Of a stretch of DNA of 28,423 bases, positions 16,669 to 25,308 are shown one piece after another; position 1 is the stretch's first letter; every line of letters begins with the position of its first letter. The notes under the pieces were generated by a model. It saw only the letters and a program-made list of their open reading frames with translations, was not told the origin of the DNA and did no database searches. The translations under genes and the position numbers were made by a program. The DNA lies in contig USAE01000017.1 in the NCBI GenBank assembly GCA_900552655.1, forward strand, positions 1 through 28,423, written 5' to 3'. This DNA comes from an uncultured Clostridium sp. Lineage in GTDB: Bacteria; Bacillota; Clostridia; TANB77; CAG-508.

Positions 16669-18021
16669 CTAATCCTGCTCACCGATCTTATCTTCTAAAT
16701 ATTCCTTAGCATATCTCCTTATAGCTTCAATTCTTTCCTTGGTTTCTTCATTTCTATAATTTATCTTATTAATTAAAACATCTATATAATTTTTATCATA
16801 AATATATCTTAAAGAACTTTTAAAATACAAATCAAAAATAAATGCTAACACACATATCCAATAATCTAGTAAAGTTTTTCTATCATCTAATTTTATACAC
16901 TTATGTTCTAAAAAGTCATTATATACTTTATTAGATATGCTAGACTTTTCAAGCTCTGCAATTATATTATTAGTTTCTTGTTTTGATTCATCTCTTATCT
17001 TTGGAAAACTATCTTCAAAGTTATTTTCATCTTTAACTCTAAAATTATCCAGTTTATCTGCATCTCTTATAATCTTACATTGAATTTCTTCTTTTTCGCT
17101 TAATCCATCTTCAATTTTATATTTGTTATGATTATATATAGCTTTTCTTATTATTTCATCATATTTATCTGTTTTAATAAACTTTCTTATTAATTTTTCC
17201 TCGAATAAAATTTTATTTCCATAATCTGCATGATCAAATGTTTTGTCTGAAAAACTCCTTTGTACTGTAACTTGTTTAAATCTTCCTATATCATGCAATA
17301 GCGCAATTAATTTAGCTAAATTTATACTTTCTTCATCTAGTCCTTGTTCTTTTGCTATGTATTCACTTAAATTAACTACATGGTATGTATGTGTTATCTT
17401 TAACAATATACTTCCATCTTCTGAATTAAATTGTTTTATGTAATCATTAAAAACTTGTTTTGCCATAGAGAAATTTATTTCACTTTTTGCTTTAGTTCTT
17501 ATTATATATCTTTTTATTTTTTTGCCAGAATATTCTGACACTAATACTCCTGTTGGAATAGCTCCTACACTTTCTAATACTCTTTTTGAAGCATCATTTT
17601 CTATATAATGACATGCAACAATTTCATTCATGCCTAATTCCTTGCATTTATTTATTAGCATATTTGCCACAGCTTTTGCATATCCTTTTCTTCTTTCAGA
17701 TGGACGTATTCCATATGCAATATTTCCCCATGTATCTTTTCCTAGCTGAGTTAAATTTTGTCTTATTGCTGTTGCACCAATTAATTTATTTTGGTCATTT
17801 ACAATTAAATAATATCTGCATCTTTCATACCATTCTTTTTCATTATGTATTCCAATTTCTGCATTTTTTGCAGTGTTAATTATATTTTTATACTCCATTT
17901 CGTCATTACAAGGTAATTGTAATATTCCTGGTGTTAATGATGTATTGCTATCTCTCCATTCTTGTAACATTTCTTTGTATTGTTCGTAATAATCGTAGTC
18001 TATCTTTTCGAATCTTAACAT
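16669..18021 (-). CDS. GNAT acetyltransferase fused to HD-domain phosphohydrolase
   Basis: This is a 450-residue two-domain protein. Residues 1-175 are a GNAT N-acetyltransferase with the acetyl-CoA signature IRPSERRKGYA (105-115) and the later NDASKRVLESVGA. Residues 185-450 are an HD domain: H211/H214, the H243-D244 doublet (LLHDIGRF), H264, H298 (YNHNKY) and D320 (RDADKLD), a complete metal set for phosphohydrolase activity, as in nucleotidases or phosphodiesterases. The fusion joins two normally separate enzymes. Substrates are not evident. AGGGGGT lies five bases before the ATG. It precedes the 619-residue membrane gene by 99 bp and follows the MazG-like gene by 141 bp, all in one direction, so co-transcription is possible. 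Confidence 0.88.
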   Translation of the reverse strand: MLRFEKIDYDYYEQYKEMLQEWRDSNTSLTPGILQLPCNDEMEYKNIINTAKNAEIGIHNEKEWYERCRYYLIVNDQNKLIGATAIRQNLTQLGKDTWGNIAYGIRPSERRKGYAKAVANMLINKCKELGMNEIVACHYIENDASKRVLESVGAIPTGVLVSEYSGKKIKRYIIRTKAKSEINFSMAKQVFNDYIKQFNSEDGSILLKITHTYHVVNLSEYIAKEQGLDEESINLAKLIALLHDIGRFKQVTVQRSFSDKTFDHADYGNKILFEEKLIRKFIKTDKYDEIIRKAIYNHNKYKIEDGLSEKEEIQCKIIRDADKLDNFRVKDENNFEDSFPKIRDESKQETNNIIAELEKSSISNKVYNDFLEHKCIKLDDRKTLLDYWICVLAFIFDLYFKSSLRYIYDKNYIDVLINKINYRNEETKERIEAIRRYAKEYLEDKIGEQD

Positions 18022-18162
18022 ATTGTACCCCCTACATTATTTTTCTATATTCTTTCGTTTTTCCCTTGTAATTTTACTATTTCTTTATTATATGTAAAAC
18101 TCCTCATTGTGTATTAACATATTCTATGATTCTACCGCCTAAATCAAATATTATATTTTTTA

Positions 18163-19131
18163 TTAATCCTGCTCATCCTTAAAAACATTTTCCCTATCAT
18201 ATTTTTTGCAATTAATCTCTTCTTTTAGATATATACATTCTTCTAAATCTATCTCATATAAATTTGCTAAACATGTTACATAATATAAAACGTCTTGCAA
18301 TTCTCCTTCTATTGTTCCATTTATTTTCTTCTCTTTCATTCTTGCATCTTCATCAATTGCTTTAGCAAGCTTTCCAACTTTCTCTACAAGTTTTAACATA
18401 TACTTTTCTTTCGAATTCTTTTTATTATCTATATTCAATATACATTCTTGTAATTTTTTTATTGTTAAATCAACTTTTTTCTTTTCTTTTTTTGGCTTTA
18501 TATCTTGCATATTTAACACACTTGGCTCTTCATCTTGAACCTCTTCCACAATAGATGCTAAATTTTGAATATCTGCTATATTTGATTCTGCCTTTTGAAT
18601 ATTCTCCGCATTATTTGTAACAGGAAGTTTTGCTTTTTCTGTTTTTACTGGTTCATTCTTTTTTACTCCATAAACAATTGCTAATTCTTCATCTGCTAAA
18701 ATTGTTTTAAAGTTTTGCTTGTATTCATATATTTTTTCTTCCAATAATTCTTGGTTTGCTATATATTCTATACTATCTTCAGATAAATCCATGAATTCTT
18801 GGGCTGTATAAAATATTTCTATTAATGCTATAACGTTCTTGGCAAACTTTTTCTTTTTGTAATTTATTAATTTTTTATCAAATAATATAACTTTATTTTT
18901 CACTTCTAAATAATCTTCTAAAGAATAACTTTCTAAGTTATATTTAGCCCATATTTTTAAATTTAAAGTTCTATTTTTTGTTTCTTCAAATATTGGAAAT
19001 AAAATTACATTTTTATCATTTTCTTTCGCACATCTTGGGAAAAATATATGGTATTTACCTGTGTTACCGTTTTCCCAATTTTGTAATATTCCTTCCATTA
19101 GTGCTATTCCATTTTCTAATTCTTCCTCCAT
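18163..19131 (-). CDS. MazG-like all-alpha protein with degenerate metal site
   Basis: This is a 322-residue protein. The C-terminal part (about 222-312) resembles MazG-type nucleotide pyrophosphohydrolases. KLVEKVGKLAKAI (247-259) sits at the first helix, EGELQDVLYYV (275-285) keeps the ExxD motif (E277, D280), and LKEEINCKKYDRE resembles the end of the domain. In MazG the first motif is EExxE; here it is E250-K251-x2-K254, so two metal-binding Glu are Lys and catalysis is doubtful. Residues 1-155 are a conserved-looking domain I do not recognise, joined by a low-complexity linker (160-220). It starts after AGGGGGA and lies 17 bp downstream of the FAD-dehydrogenase gene, so the two probably share a transcript. 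Confidence 0.65.
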   Translation of the reverse strand: MEEELENGIALMEGILQNWENGNTGKYHIFFPRCAKENDKNVILFPIFEETKNRTLNLKIWAKYNLESYSLEDYLEVKNKVILFDKKLINYKKKKFAKNVIALIEIFYTAQEFMDLSEDSIEYIANQELLEEKIYEYKQNFKTILADEELAIVYGVKKNEPVKTEKAKLPVTNNAENIQKAESNIADIQNLASIVEEVQDEEPSVLNMQDIKPKKEKKKVDLTIKKLQECILNIDNKKNSKEKYMLKLVEKVGKLAKAIDEDARMKEKKINGTIEGELQDVLYYVTCLANLYEIDLEECIYLKEEINCKKYDRENVFKDEQD

Positions 19132-19148
19132 TTTTATCCCCCTCGTAA

Positions 19149-20576
19149 TTATTCTTTCTTTATTAAATTCCTTGCCATTTGTACTCCAGATGCTGATGCC
19201 ATCATCAGTCCTCTTGTCATTCCTCCACCATCTCCTATAGAATATAGTCCTTTTACACTTGTCTCAAATTCTTGGTTTATAACTACTTTATTGCTGTAAA
19301 ACTTTATCTCTGGCGCATATAATAAGTTTTCTGGATTTGCAAATCCTTCTACTACCTTATCCATACATCTTATAAATTGCAAAATATCTGTCATTGTTCT
19401 GTAACCTAAAGCAAATGTTATATCTCCTGCAACTGCAGATTTTAATGTTGGTTTAATTTTATTATTTTCTAATTCTTCGTTCCAAGTTCTTTTTCCTCTA
19501 TAAATATCTCCTAACCTTTGTACTACAATGTTTCCATTTCCTAATTCGTTTATATTTTTTGCTATGTTTCTTCCATATTCTATTGGCTTATTAAATGGAT
19601 AGTTAAAATGATGTGATACTAATATTGCTAAATTTGTATGTGTGCTTTTTTTATCTTTATATGAATGACCATTAACTAAATTAATTCCTTCATCATACAC
19701 TTCTGAAGAAACAAAGCCACTTGGATTTTGACAAAATGTTCTTACTTTATCCTTAAATGGTCCTGGATATCCTATAAATTTTCCTTCGTACATATATTCG
19801 TTTATTTCTTTCATTACTTCATCTGAAAGCTCATATCTTACTCCTATATCTACTACTCCTGCTTCTGTCTTTATTTTATGCTTGTTACACATATTTACTA
19901 GCCAATTGGCTCCTTTTCTTCCAACTGCTATTACTATGTTTTTTCCATATATTTTTTCTTCTTCATTTGTTTTTACATTATGTACAATTATTCCCTTTGC
20001 TTCATTTTCTTCTATAATTAAATCTCTTACTTCTGTTTCGAACATTAAATCTATATTATTATCTTCTAAATAATTCTCTAATTTTTTGTATAATTCATGT
20101 GCTTTTTCTGTCCCCAAATGTCTAATTGGAATATCTATTAATGTTATTTCTTCTTTTTTAGCTTTTTTCTTTATTTCATTTACTTCTTTTTTATGTTCTG
20201 TTCCTTCGAGCTTTGGATCTGCTCCAAATTTCAAATATATATTATCTGTATAATCTATTAGTCTTTTAGTTTCTTCCACTCCGACATATTTATGTAATTC
20301 GCCCCCTACATAAAAATCGTCATCTTCTTCATTATATAAAGATAGCTTTCCGTCTGAAAAGGCTCCTGCTCCAGAAAATCCACTTGTGATGTCACAAAAT
20401 GGTTTGCACTTTACACACTTTCCTATTGTTTCTATAGGACACTTTCTATTCTCTACACGTTTTCCTTGTTCAACTAGTAAAATCTTTTTACCCTTATCTT
20501 TTTGAATCATTTCATAAGCAAAGAAAATAGCACCAGGTCCCATTCCTATTACTATAGCATCATACTTAGATGTCAT
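19149..20576 (-). CDS. FAD-dependent dehydrogenase (COG2509-type)
   Basis: This 475-residue flavoprotein matches the widespread uncharacterised FAD-dependent dehydrogenases of Firmicutes. The dinucleotide-binding GMGPGAIFFA lies close to the N-terminus and is followed by LLVEQGKRV with the ribose-binding Glu. A CPIETIGKCVKCKPFCDI segment with four Cys could hold an iron-sulphur cluster or redox cysteines. SGFSGAGAFSDGKL and the C-terminal GLYSIGDGGGMTRGLMMASASGVQMA complete the FAD site. The reaction is unknown. ATG at 20576 is chosen because AAAGGATG lies about seven bases before it; the in-frame GTG at 20585 is too close to that site. It leads a short operon with the MazG-like gene. Confidence 0.88.
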   Translation of the reverse strand: MTSKYDAIVIGMGPGAIFFAYEMIQKDKGKKILLVEQGKRVENRKCPIETIGKCVKCKPFCDITSGFSGAGAFSDGKLSLYNEEDDDFYVGGELHKYVGVEETKRLIDYTDNIYLKFGADPKLEGTEHKKEVNEIKKKAKKEEITLIDIPIRHLGTEKAHELYKKLENYLEDNNIDLMFETEVRDLIIEENEAKGIIVHNVKTNEEEKIYGKNIVIAVGRKGANWLVNMCNKHKIKTEAGVVDIGVRYELSDEVMKEINEYMYEGKFIGYPGPFKDKVRTFCQNPSGFVSSEVYDEGINLVNGHSYKDKKSTHTNLAILVSHHFNYPFNKPIEYGRNIAKNINELGNGNIVVQRLGDIYRGKRTWNEELENNKIKPTLKSAVAGDITFALGYRTMTDILQFIRCMDKVVEGFANPENLLYAPEIKFYSNKVVINQEFETSVKGLYSIGDGGGMTRGLMMASASGVQMARNLIKKE

Positions 20577-20638
20577 TTTTATCACATCCTTTTAAACTAT
20601 TTTTATTCTGAACTTATTCTATATCAAAAATAAATTTA

Positions 20639-20836
20639 TTACAATAGAAACTTTAGCTTATCAGTTTTTGAAGTTGCCTCTATAAAAATTACTTCTATCT
20701 CCTTCGGAATTTTATGATCTTCCATTTTGGTTTGTATATGCCTTCGTCGGTATTTAGTTCCACCTCCTTCAGAATTTGTGCTACCTTCATCTAGATCGAA
20801 ACGTAGAAAAGCACGTACTTGTGCACGTGCCTCAAA
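20639..20836 (-). pseudogene. 65-codon open stretch without a start codon downstream of accC
   Basis: The minus strand is open for 65 codons between the stop at 20837-20839 and the TAA at 20639-20641. It reads with mixed amino acids (EARAQVRAFLRFDLDEG..., then EGGGTKYRRRHIQTKMEDHK and EIEVIFIEATSK). The base composition is visibly richer in G and C than its surroundings. No ATG, GTG or TTG begins the frame near a ribosome binding site; the only Met is at codon 38. It could be the end of a decayed gene, or part of a dispersed intergenic repeat. I do not recognise it. It is not like the C-terminus of AccA or AccD, the genes often found here. Confidence 0.35.
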
Positions 20837-20848
20837 TTATCTCTCAAA

Positions 20849-22192
20849 TTATTTTTCAAATTCCTTTTCTATAAAAGATGTGTCATATTCATTATTTACA
20901 AAGTTTTCATTGTCTAAAATTTTAAGTAAGAAGTCTATATTTGTTTCTATTCCGGAGATTACAAATTCTGACAAAGCACTTTTCATTTTAGCTATTGATT
21001 CATTCCTATCTTTTCCATGTACAATAACTTTTGCTATCATCGAATCATAATTTTGAGGAACTTTATATCCTGAATATACTGCTGTATCAACCCTTATTCC
21101 GTTTCCACCTGGAAGGTGTAATTCCTCTATTGTTCCAGGTGATGGCATAAAGTTTTTATATGGATTTTCCGCATTTATTCTCGCTTCTAAGCTATGTCCA
21201 TTAAAATTAATATCTCTTTGTCTATATTTCATTTTTTCGCCTGAAGCTATACGAATTTGCTCTTTTATTAAATCCAAACCTGTTACCATCTCTGTTACTG
21301 GGTGTTCTACTTGAATTCTTGTATTCATTTCCATAAAATAAAACTCTTTGTTTTTATCTACTAAAAATTCTATTGTACCTACATTTGTATATCCAACTTC
21401 TTTTACAGCTTTTACAGCTATTGCCCCCATTTTTTCTCTTAATCTACTATCTATTACTCCAGATGGTGTTTCTTCTAGCATTTTTTGATTCTTTCTTTGT
21501 ACTGTACAGTCTCTTTCACCCAAATGTACTGCATTCCCGTATTCGTCAGCCATTATTTGAATTTCTATGTGTCTAGGATTTTCTATGAATTTTTCTATAT
21601 ATATACTGTCATCATTAAATGAATTTAATGCTTCCTGTTTTACAATTTCATAGGCTTTTCTTAATTCTTCTTCGCTATAAGCAATTCTTATTCCTTTTCC
21701 CCCGCCGCCAGCAGAAGCTTTAATTATAACTGGATATCCTATTTGGTTTGATATATTTATTGCCTCTTGCATTGTGTATATTAAGCCATCTGATCCAGGA
21801 ACTACAGGAACTCCTACACTTTTCATAGTTTCTTTTGCCTTCGATTTATTTCCCATAAGTTCGATTATTTCTGGTTTGGATCCTATAAATTTTATACCAA
21901 TCTCATCACACATTTTTGCAAAGCTATTATTTTCAGACAAAAAGCCAAATCCAGGATGAATACTATCTGCTCCTGTTAAACATGCTGCTTCTATAATAGC
22001 TTTTACATTTAAATAACTTTTAGTAGATATAGCAGGTCCTATACAAATTGCTTCATCTGCAAGTTTGGTATGTAAAGCTGTTTTGTCTGCTTCTGAATAT
22101 ACAGCAACGGTTTTTATCCCCATTTCTCTACATGCCCTTATAATTCTCACTGCTATTTCTCCTCTGTTGGCAATTAATATTTTCTTCAACAT
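20849..22192 (-). CDS. accC: Biotin carboxylase subunit of acetyl-CoA carboxylase
   Basis: AccC uses ATP and bicarbonate to carboxylate the biotin on AccB, the first half of malonyl-CoA formation. The 447-residue protein is full length. It starts with the classic KKILIANRGEIAVRIIRAC, has the ATP-grasp glycine loop KASAGGGGKGIRI (about 159-171), the HLGERDCTVQRKNQK segment, and the active-site stretch EMNTRIQVEHPVTEMVTG. A weak site AAAGGA lies 12 bases before the ATG. It is last of seven fatty-acid genes on this strand. The carboxyltransferase genes accD and accA, which often follow, are not next to it. Confidence 0.97.
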   Translation of the reverse strand: MLKKILIANRGEIAVRIIRACREMGIKTVAVYSEADKTALHTKLADEAICIGPAISTKSYLNVKAIIEAACLTGADSIHPGFGFLSENNSFAKMCDEIGIKFIGSKPEIIELMGNKSKAKETMKSVGVPVVPGSDGLIYTMQEAINISNQIGYPVIIKASAGGGGKGIRIAYSEEELRKAYEIVKQEALNSFNDDSIYIEKFIENPRHIEIQIMADEYGNAVHLGERDCTVQRKNQKMLEETPSGVIDSRLREKMGAIAVKAVKEVGYTNVGTIEFLVDKNKEFYFMEMNTRIQVEHPVTEMVTGLDLIKEQIRIASGEKMKYRQRDINFNGHSLEARINAENPYKNFMPSPGTIEELHLPGGNGIRVDTAVYSGYKVPQNYDSMIAKVIVHGKDRNESIAKMKSALSEFVISGIETNIDFLLKILDNENFVNNEYDTSFIEKEFEK

Positions 22193-22260
22193 ATCAATTA
22201 TAAATCCTTTCTTTGTTACTTTTTGTTATTTTATTACTAATCTACTGTAATTTACTCTAT

Positions 22261-22683
22261 TTACACTATCGCAAATGTTAGCTCACCTTTTACTGCTATT
22301 TCTCCATTTACTGTAGCTATTGCTTCACCAACGCCTATTGGTCCTTTTCTTTTTATTATTTTAACTTCTAGCTTTAGTACATCGCCTGGAATTACCGGTC
22401 TTTTAAATCTTAGTTTATCTACTCCTCCAAAAAGAGCATTTTTTCCTTTGTTTTCTGGTTCAGAAAGAATTGCAACAGCTCCTGTTTGTGCTAATGCTTC
22501 TATTGTAAGAACTCCTGGCATTATTGGGTTACCTGGAAAATGTCCTGCAAAAAATGGTTCATTTATACATACATTCTTATACGCAGTGCAACTTTCTCCT
22601 GGTACATATTCTTCTACTCTATCTATCATTAGAAATGGTGGTCTTTGTGGGATTATTTCCATTATTCCATTTATATCTAACAT
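22261..22683 (-). CDS. fabZ: 3-hydroxyacyl-ACP dehydratase
   Basis: FabZ removes water from 3-hydroxyacyl-ACP in fatty-acid elongation. The protein is 140 residues, the usual length, with a hot-dog fold. The catalytic pair is H48 in AGHFPGNPIMPGVL and E62 in IEALAQTGA. The N-terminal IPQRPPFLMIDRV is also typical. FabZ and FabA share this fold, but the sequence and operon fit FabZ. AAAGGAG precedes the ATG. It lies between accB and accC as in the standard Firmicutes order, although a 132-bp gap with an inverted repeat separates it from accB. Confidence 0.96.
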   Translation of the reverse strand: MLDINGIMEIIPQRPPFLMIDRVEEYVPGESCTAYKNVCINEPFFAGHFPGNPIMPGVLTIEALAQTGAVAILSEPENKGKNALFGGVDKLRFKRPVIPGDVLKLEVKIIKRKGPIGVGEAIATVNGEIAVKGELTFAIV

Positions 22684-22712
22684 ATTCTTTTCTCCTTTTA
22701 ATTTAATTTTTT

Positions 22713-22804
22713 ATCGGGATTTATTGGAATTTTAAGAACTGGACTGCTTCCTTCCAAAAATACCACACCTATTTAAAAGCATCCTTAAAATCCCGATTCC
22801 CGAT
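22713..22804. repeat. Inverted repeat in the accB-fabZ gap
   Basis: ATCGGGATTT (22713-22722) pairs perfectly with AAATCCCGAT (22788-22797), and a second TCCCGAT follows directly at 22798-22804. The 65 bases between have additional partial pairing (GGA with TCC). It would form a large hairpin in the operon mRNA. A regulatory RNA structure, an internal terminator or a small inserted repeat are all possible; none can be chosen from one copy. Confidence 0.5.
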
Positions 22805-22815
22805 TTAGATGTGGG

Positions 22816-23271
22816 CTATTTTATTTTAAATAATGTTGTTCCGTATTCTACCATGTCTTCGTTTTCTACGCATATTTCTACTATTTCGCCATCATATTCA
22901 GATTCTATTTCGTTCATTAATTTCATGGCTTCTACTACACAAAGTACATCTCCTTTTTTTACTTTGTCTCCTACTTTTACATATGGTAAATCTTTTGGTG
23001 ATGGACTACTATAAAACGTTCCAACCATAGGTGATTTTATTTCTTTATAATTTTCTGTTTTTACTACTGCTTTAGTTTCTTCTTTTTGTTCTGTTGGTAA
23101 TACATTTTCTTTTATAACTAACATTCCTGGTTTTGGTTCTGCTTTTTCTACAACTTTAGTTTCATTTTTTTTCATTTTTATTTTTGTGCCATCCGGAAAT
23201 TCAATGTCTAGGCTATCTACCTTAGAATCCCCCATATCATCTAGCAATCTTTTTATATCTTCATATTCCAT
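22816..23271 (-). CDS. accB: Biotin carboxyl carrier protein of acetyl-CoA carboxylase
   Basis: AccB carries the biotin that moves CO2 between AccC and the carboxyltransferase. In the 151-residue protein the biotinyl domain is C-terminal (about 78-151), with the modified lysine K117 in EAMKLMNEI. A flexible charged linker (about 35-75) joins it to an N-terminal segment, the normal arrangement. The SPMVGTFYSSPSP motif at the domain start is also typical. AGGTG precedes the start, and the gap from fabF is 11 bp, so it is translated from the same message. Confidence 0.97.
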   Translation of the reverse strand: MEYEDIKRLLDDMGDSKVDSLDIEFPDGTKIKMKKNETKVVEKAEPKPGMLVIKENVLPTEQKEETKAVVKTENYKEIKSPMVGTFYSSPSPKDLPYVKVGDKVKKGDVLCVVEAMKLMNEIESEYDGEIVEICVENEDMVEYGTTLFKIK

Positions 23272-23282
23272 AATTATTACAC

Positions 23283-24524
23283 CTATCCTTCATATTTTTT
23301 AAATATTATTGATGCATTGTGTCCACCAAATCCTAATGAATTTGACATTGCATATTCTACATTTACATTTCTTCCAACGTTTGGAACTATGTCTAAGTCA
23401 CATTCTGGATCTTCCACTTTATAATTTATTGTTGCTGGTACATAGTTTTCTTCTATTGCTTTTATACAAACTATAGCTTCAACTCCTCCTGCTGCTCCCA
23501 ATAGGTGACCTGTATTTCCTTTTGTAGAACTTACTAGTACTTTTTTACTTGCTTCTTCTCCTAAAACCTTTTTAATTGCCATTGTTTCTCCTACATCATT
23601 AAGATGTGTTGATGTACCATGTGCATTTATATATATAATGTTTTCCGGAGATATTTTTGCATCTTCTATTGCAGATTTCATAGCTCTTGCAGCACCTTCT
23701 CCATCTGGTGATGGTGATGTTATATGATATGCATCTGATGATGCTCCATAGCCTACTATTTCTGCATATATATGTGCTCCTCTTTTTTTAGCATGTTCTA
23801 ATTCTTCTAAGACTACAACACCAGCACCTTCTCCCATTACAAAACCACTTCTTTCGGCATCAAATGGTATGCTTGCTCTATTTTTGTCCGTTGTTGTTGT
23901 TAATGCTTTTATATTTTGAAAGCCTGCTATTCCAACCTTTGTAATTGGTGCTTCTGTTCCACCAGCTACAACTGCATCTTGGTATCCGTGTTTAATCATT
24001 CTGTAACTTTCACCTATAGAATGTGTTCCACTTGCACATGCTGTTACCATTGCAACAGATTCTCCTTTTAACCCCAAGTCTATCGCTACATTTCCTGTTG
24101 CCATATTAGCTATTCCCATTGGTATAAACATAGGTGAAACTCTATCTGGCCCCTTTGTTTCACAAGCTCCTATATCTTTTTGCATTGTAACTAATCCGCC
24201 AATTCCTGAACCTATAACAATTCCTACTCTTGTCATATCTGTATTTTCTTCTGTTATTCCACTTGATTTTAATGCTTCTCTTGATGCAACAACAGCATAT
24301 TGTGAGTATAAGTCCATTCTTCTTGCTGTTCGTTTGTCAAAATGTTCTTCTGCATTAAAATCTTTTACTTCTGCTGCTAATTTTACTTTTAAGTCTGATG
24401 TATCTAATCTTGTAATTTCGTCTATTCCACATTTTTGTGTTTTTATTCCATTCCAAAACTCTTCTATATTGTTTCCTATGGGTGTAATTGCTCCTATTCC
24501 TGTAATAACAACTCTTCTTTCCAT
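23283..24524 (-). CDS. fabF: 3-oxoacyl-ACP synthase II
   Basis: FabF condenses malonyl-ACP with acyl-ACP to lengthen the chain. The 413-residue protein is full length and has the Cys-His-His triad: C163 (TACASGTHS), H302 (AHGTSTHLND) and H340 (GNTGHLLGAAGG). FabF and FabB share these residues; the GGLVTMQKDI and overall length fit FabF, the only one usual in Firmicutes. Its start lies two bases after the fabG stop, with the AGGAGG inside the end of fabG, so the two are translationally coupled. Confidence 0.96.
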   Translation of the reverse strand: MERRVVITGIGAITPIGNNIEEFWNGIKTQKCGIDEITRLDTSDLKVKLAAEVKDFNAEEHFDKRTARRMDLYSQYAVVASREALKSSGITEENTDMTRVGIVIGSGIGGLVTMQKDIGACETKGPDRVSPMFIPMGIANMATGNVAIDLGLKGESVAMVTACASGTHSIGESYRMIKHGYQDAVVAGGTEAPITKVGIAGFQNIKALTTTTDKNRASIPFDAERSGFVMGEGAGVVVLEELEHAKKRGAHIYAEIVGYGASSDAYHITSPSPDGEGAARAMKSAIEDAKISPENIIYINAHGTSTHLNDVGETMAIKKVLGEEASKKVLVSSTKGNTGHLLGAAGGVEAIVCIKAIEENYVPATINYKVEDPECDLDIVPNVGRNVNVEYAMSNSLGFGGHNASIIFKKYEG

Positions 24525-24526
24525 TT

Positions 24527-25261
24527 TTAAATCATTCCTCCATCTATATTTAAAGTTTGACCTGTAATATATGTATTTTCTTCTCCTCCTAAAAAGTATA
24601 CTGCATTTGCTATTTCCTCTGCTGTTCCCATTCTTTTTAAAGGAATTTGTGCACTAATATTTTCTTTTACTTTTTCGTTTAGTACAGATGTCATATCTGT
24701 AGCTATAAAGCCAGGTGCTACACAGTTTGCTAATATATTTCTTGTTGCCAATTCTTTTGCAACACTTTTTGTAAATCCTATTATACCTGCTTTAGATGCT
24801 GCATAATTTGATTGTCCTGCATTTCCCATAACTCCTACTACAGAAGAAATATTTACTATTCTTCCTTTTCTTTTTTTCATCATATATGGTGTAACTAATT
24901 TTGTTAAATTGAATGTTCCTTTTAAGTTTATAGATATTACTTTGTCAAAGTCCTCTTCTTTCATTCTCATTAATAAATTATCTCTTGTAATTCCTGCATT
25001 GTTTACTAGTGTATCTATTTTCCCAAATTTCTCTATTGCAGATGTTACCATTTTTTCGCATTCATTAAAATTACTTACATCTGCTTTTTCTAATAAAACT
25101 TCTACACCATATTTACTAAATCCTTCTTTTATTTCGTCTAAATTAGTATTGTCTGAAACATAATTTATTACTAAATTATATCCATTTTTAGCAAATTTTT
25201 CTGCAATTGCTCTTCCAATTCCTCTCGAACCACCTGTTACTAGTGCAACTCTTTTTTCCAT
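24527..25261 (-). CDS. fabG: 3-oxoacyl-ACP reductase
   Basis: FabG uses NADPH to reduce 3-oxoacyl-ACP. This 244-residue short-chain dehydrogenase has the cofactor motif TGGSRGIG (9-16), NNAG (87-90), and the catalytic S140, Y153 and K157 (YAASK). The sequence after it (LANCVAPGFIATDMT) and the C-terminal ITGQTLNIDGGMI are typical of FabG. Other short-chain dehydrogenases share the core, but the position between fabD and fabF makes this firm. Confidence 0.97.
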   Translation of the reverse strand: MEKRVALVTGGSRGIGRAIAEKFAKNGYNLVINYVSDNTNLDEIKEGFSKYGVEVLLEKADVSNFNECEKMVTSAIEKFGKIDTLVNNAGITRDNLLMRMKEEDFDKVISINLKGTFNLTKLVTPYMMKKRKGRIVNISSVVGVMGNAGQSNYAASKAGIIGFTKSVAKELATRNILANCVAPGFIATDMTSVLNEKVKENISAQIPLKRMGTAEEIANAVYFLGGEENTYITGQTLNIDGGMI

Positions 25262-25308
25262 TTTTTAACCCTTCTTTCTTTTTGTTTTAGTGTTTTGTTA
25301 TACGCTAT

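Noticed and set aside
16670..18175. The same 12 bases (TAATCCTGCTCA) at the 3' ends of the GNAT-HD and MazG-like genes, both encoding EQD-stop
   Set aside because: The flanks differ and the identity is short; coincidence or drift is more likely than a recombination site.
20727..21050. Plus-strand 107-codon frame opposite the end of accC
   Set aside because: Most of it is antisense to the well-supported accC gene, and it has no ribosome binding site. Its first part coincides with the odd segment reported at 20639-20836.
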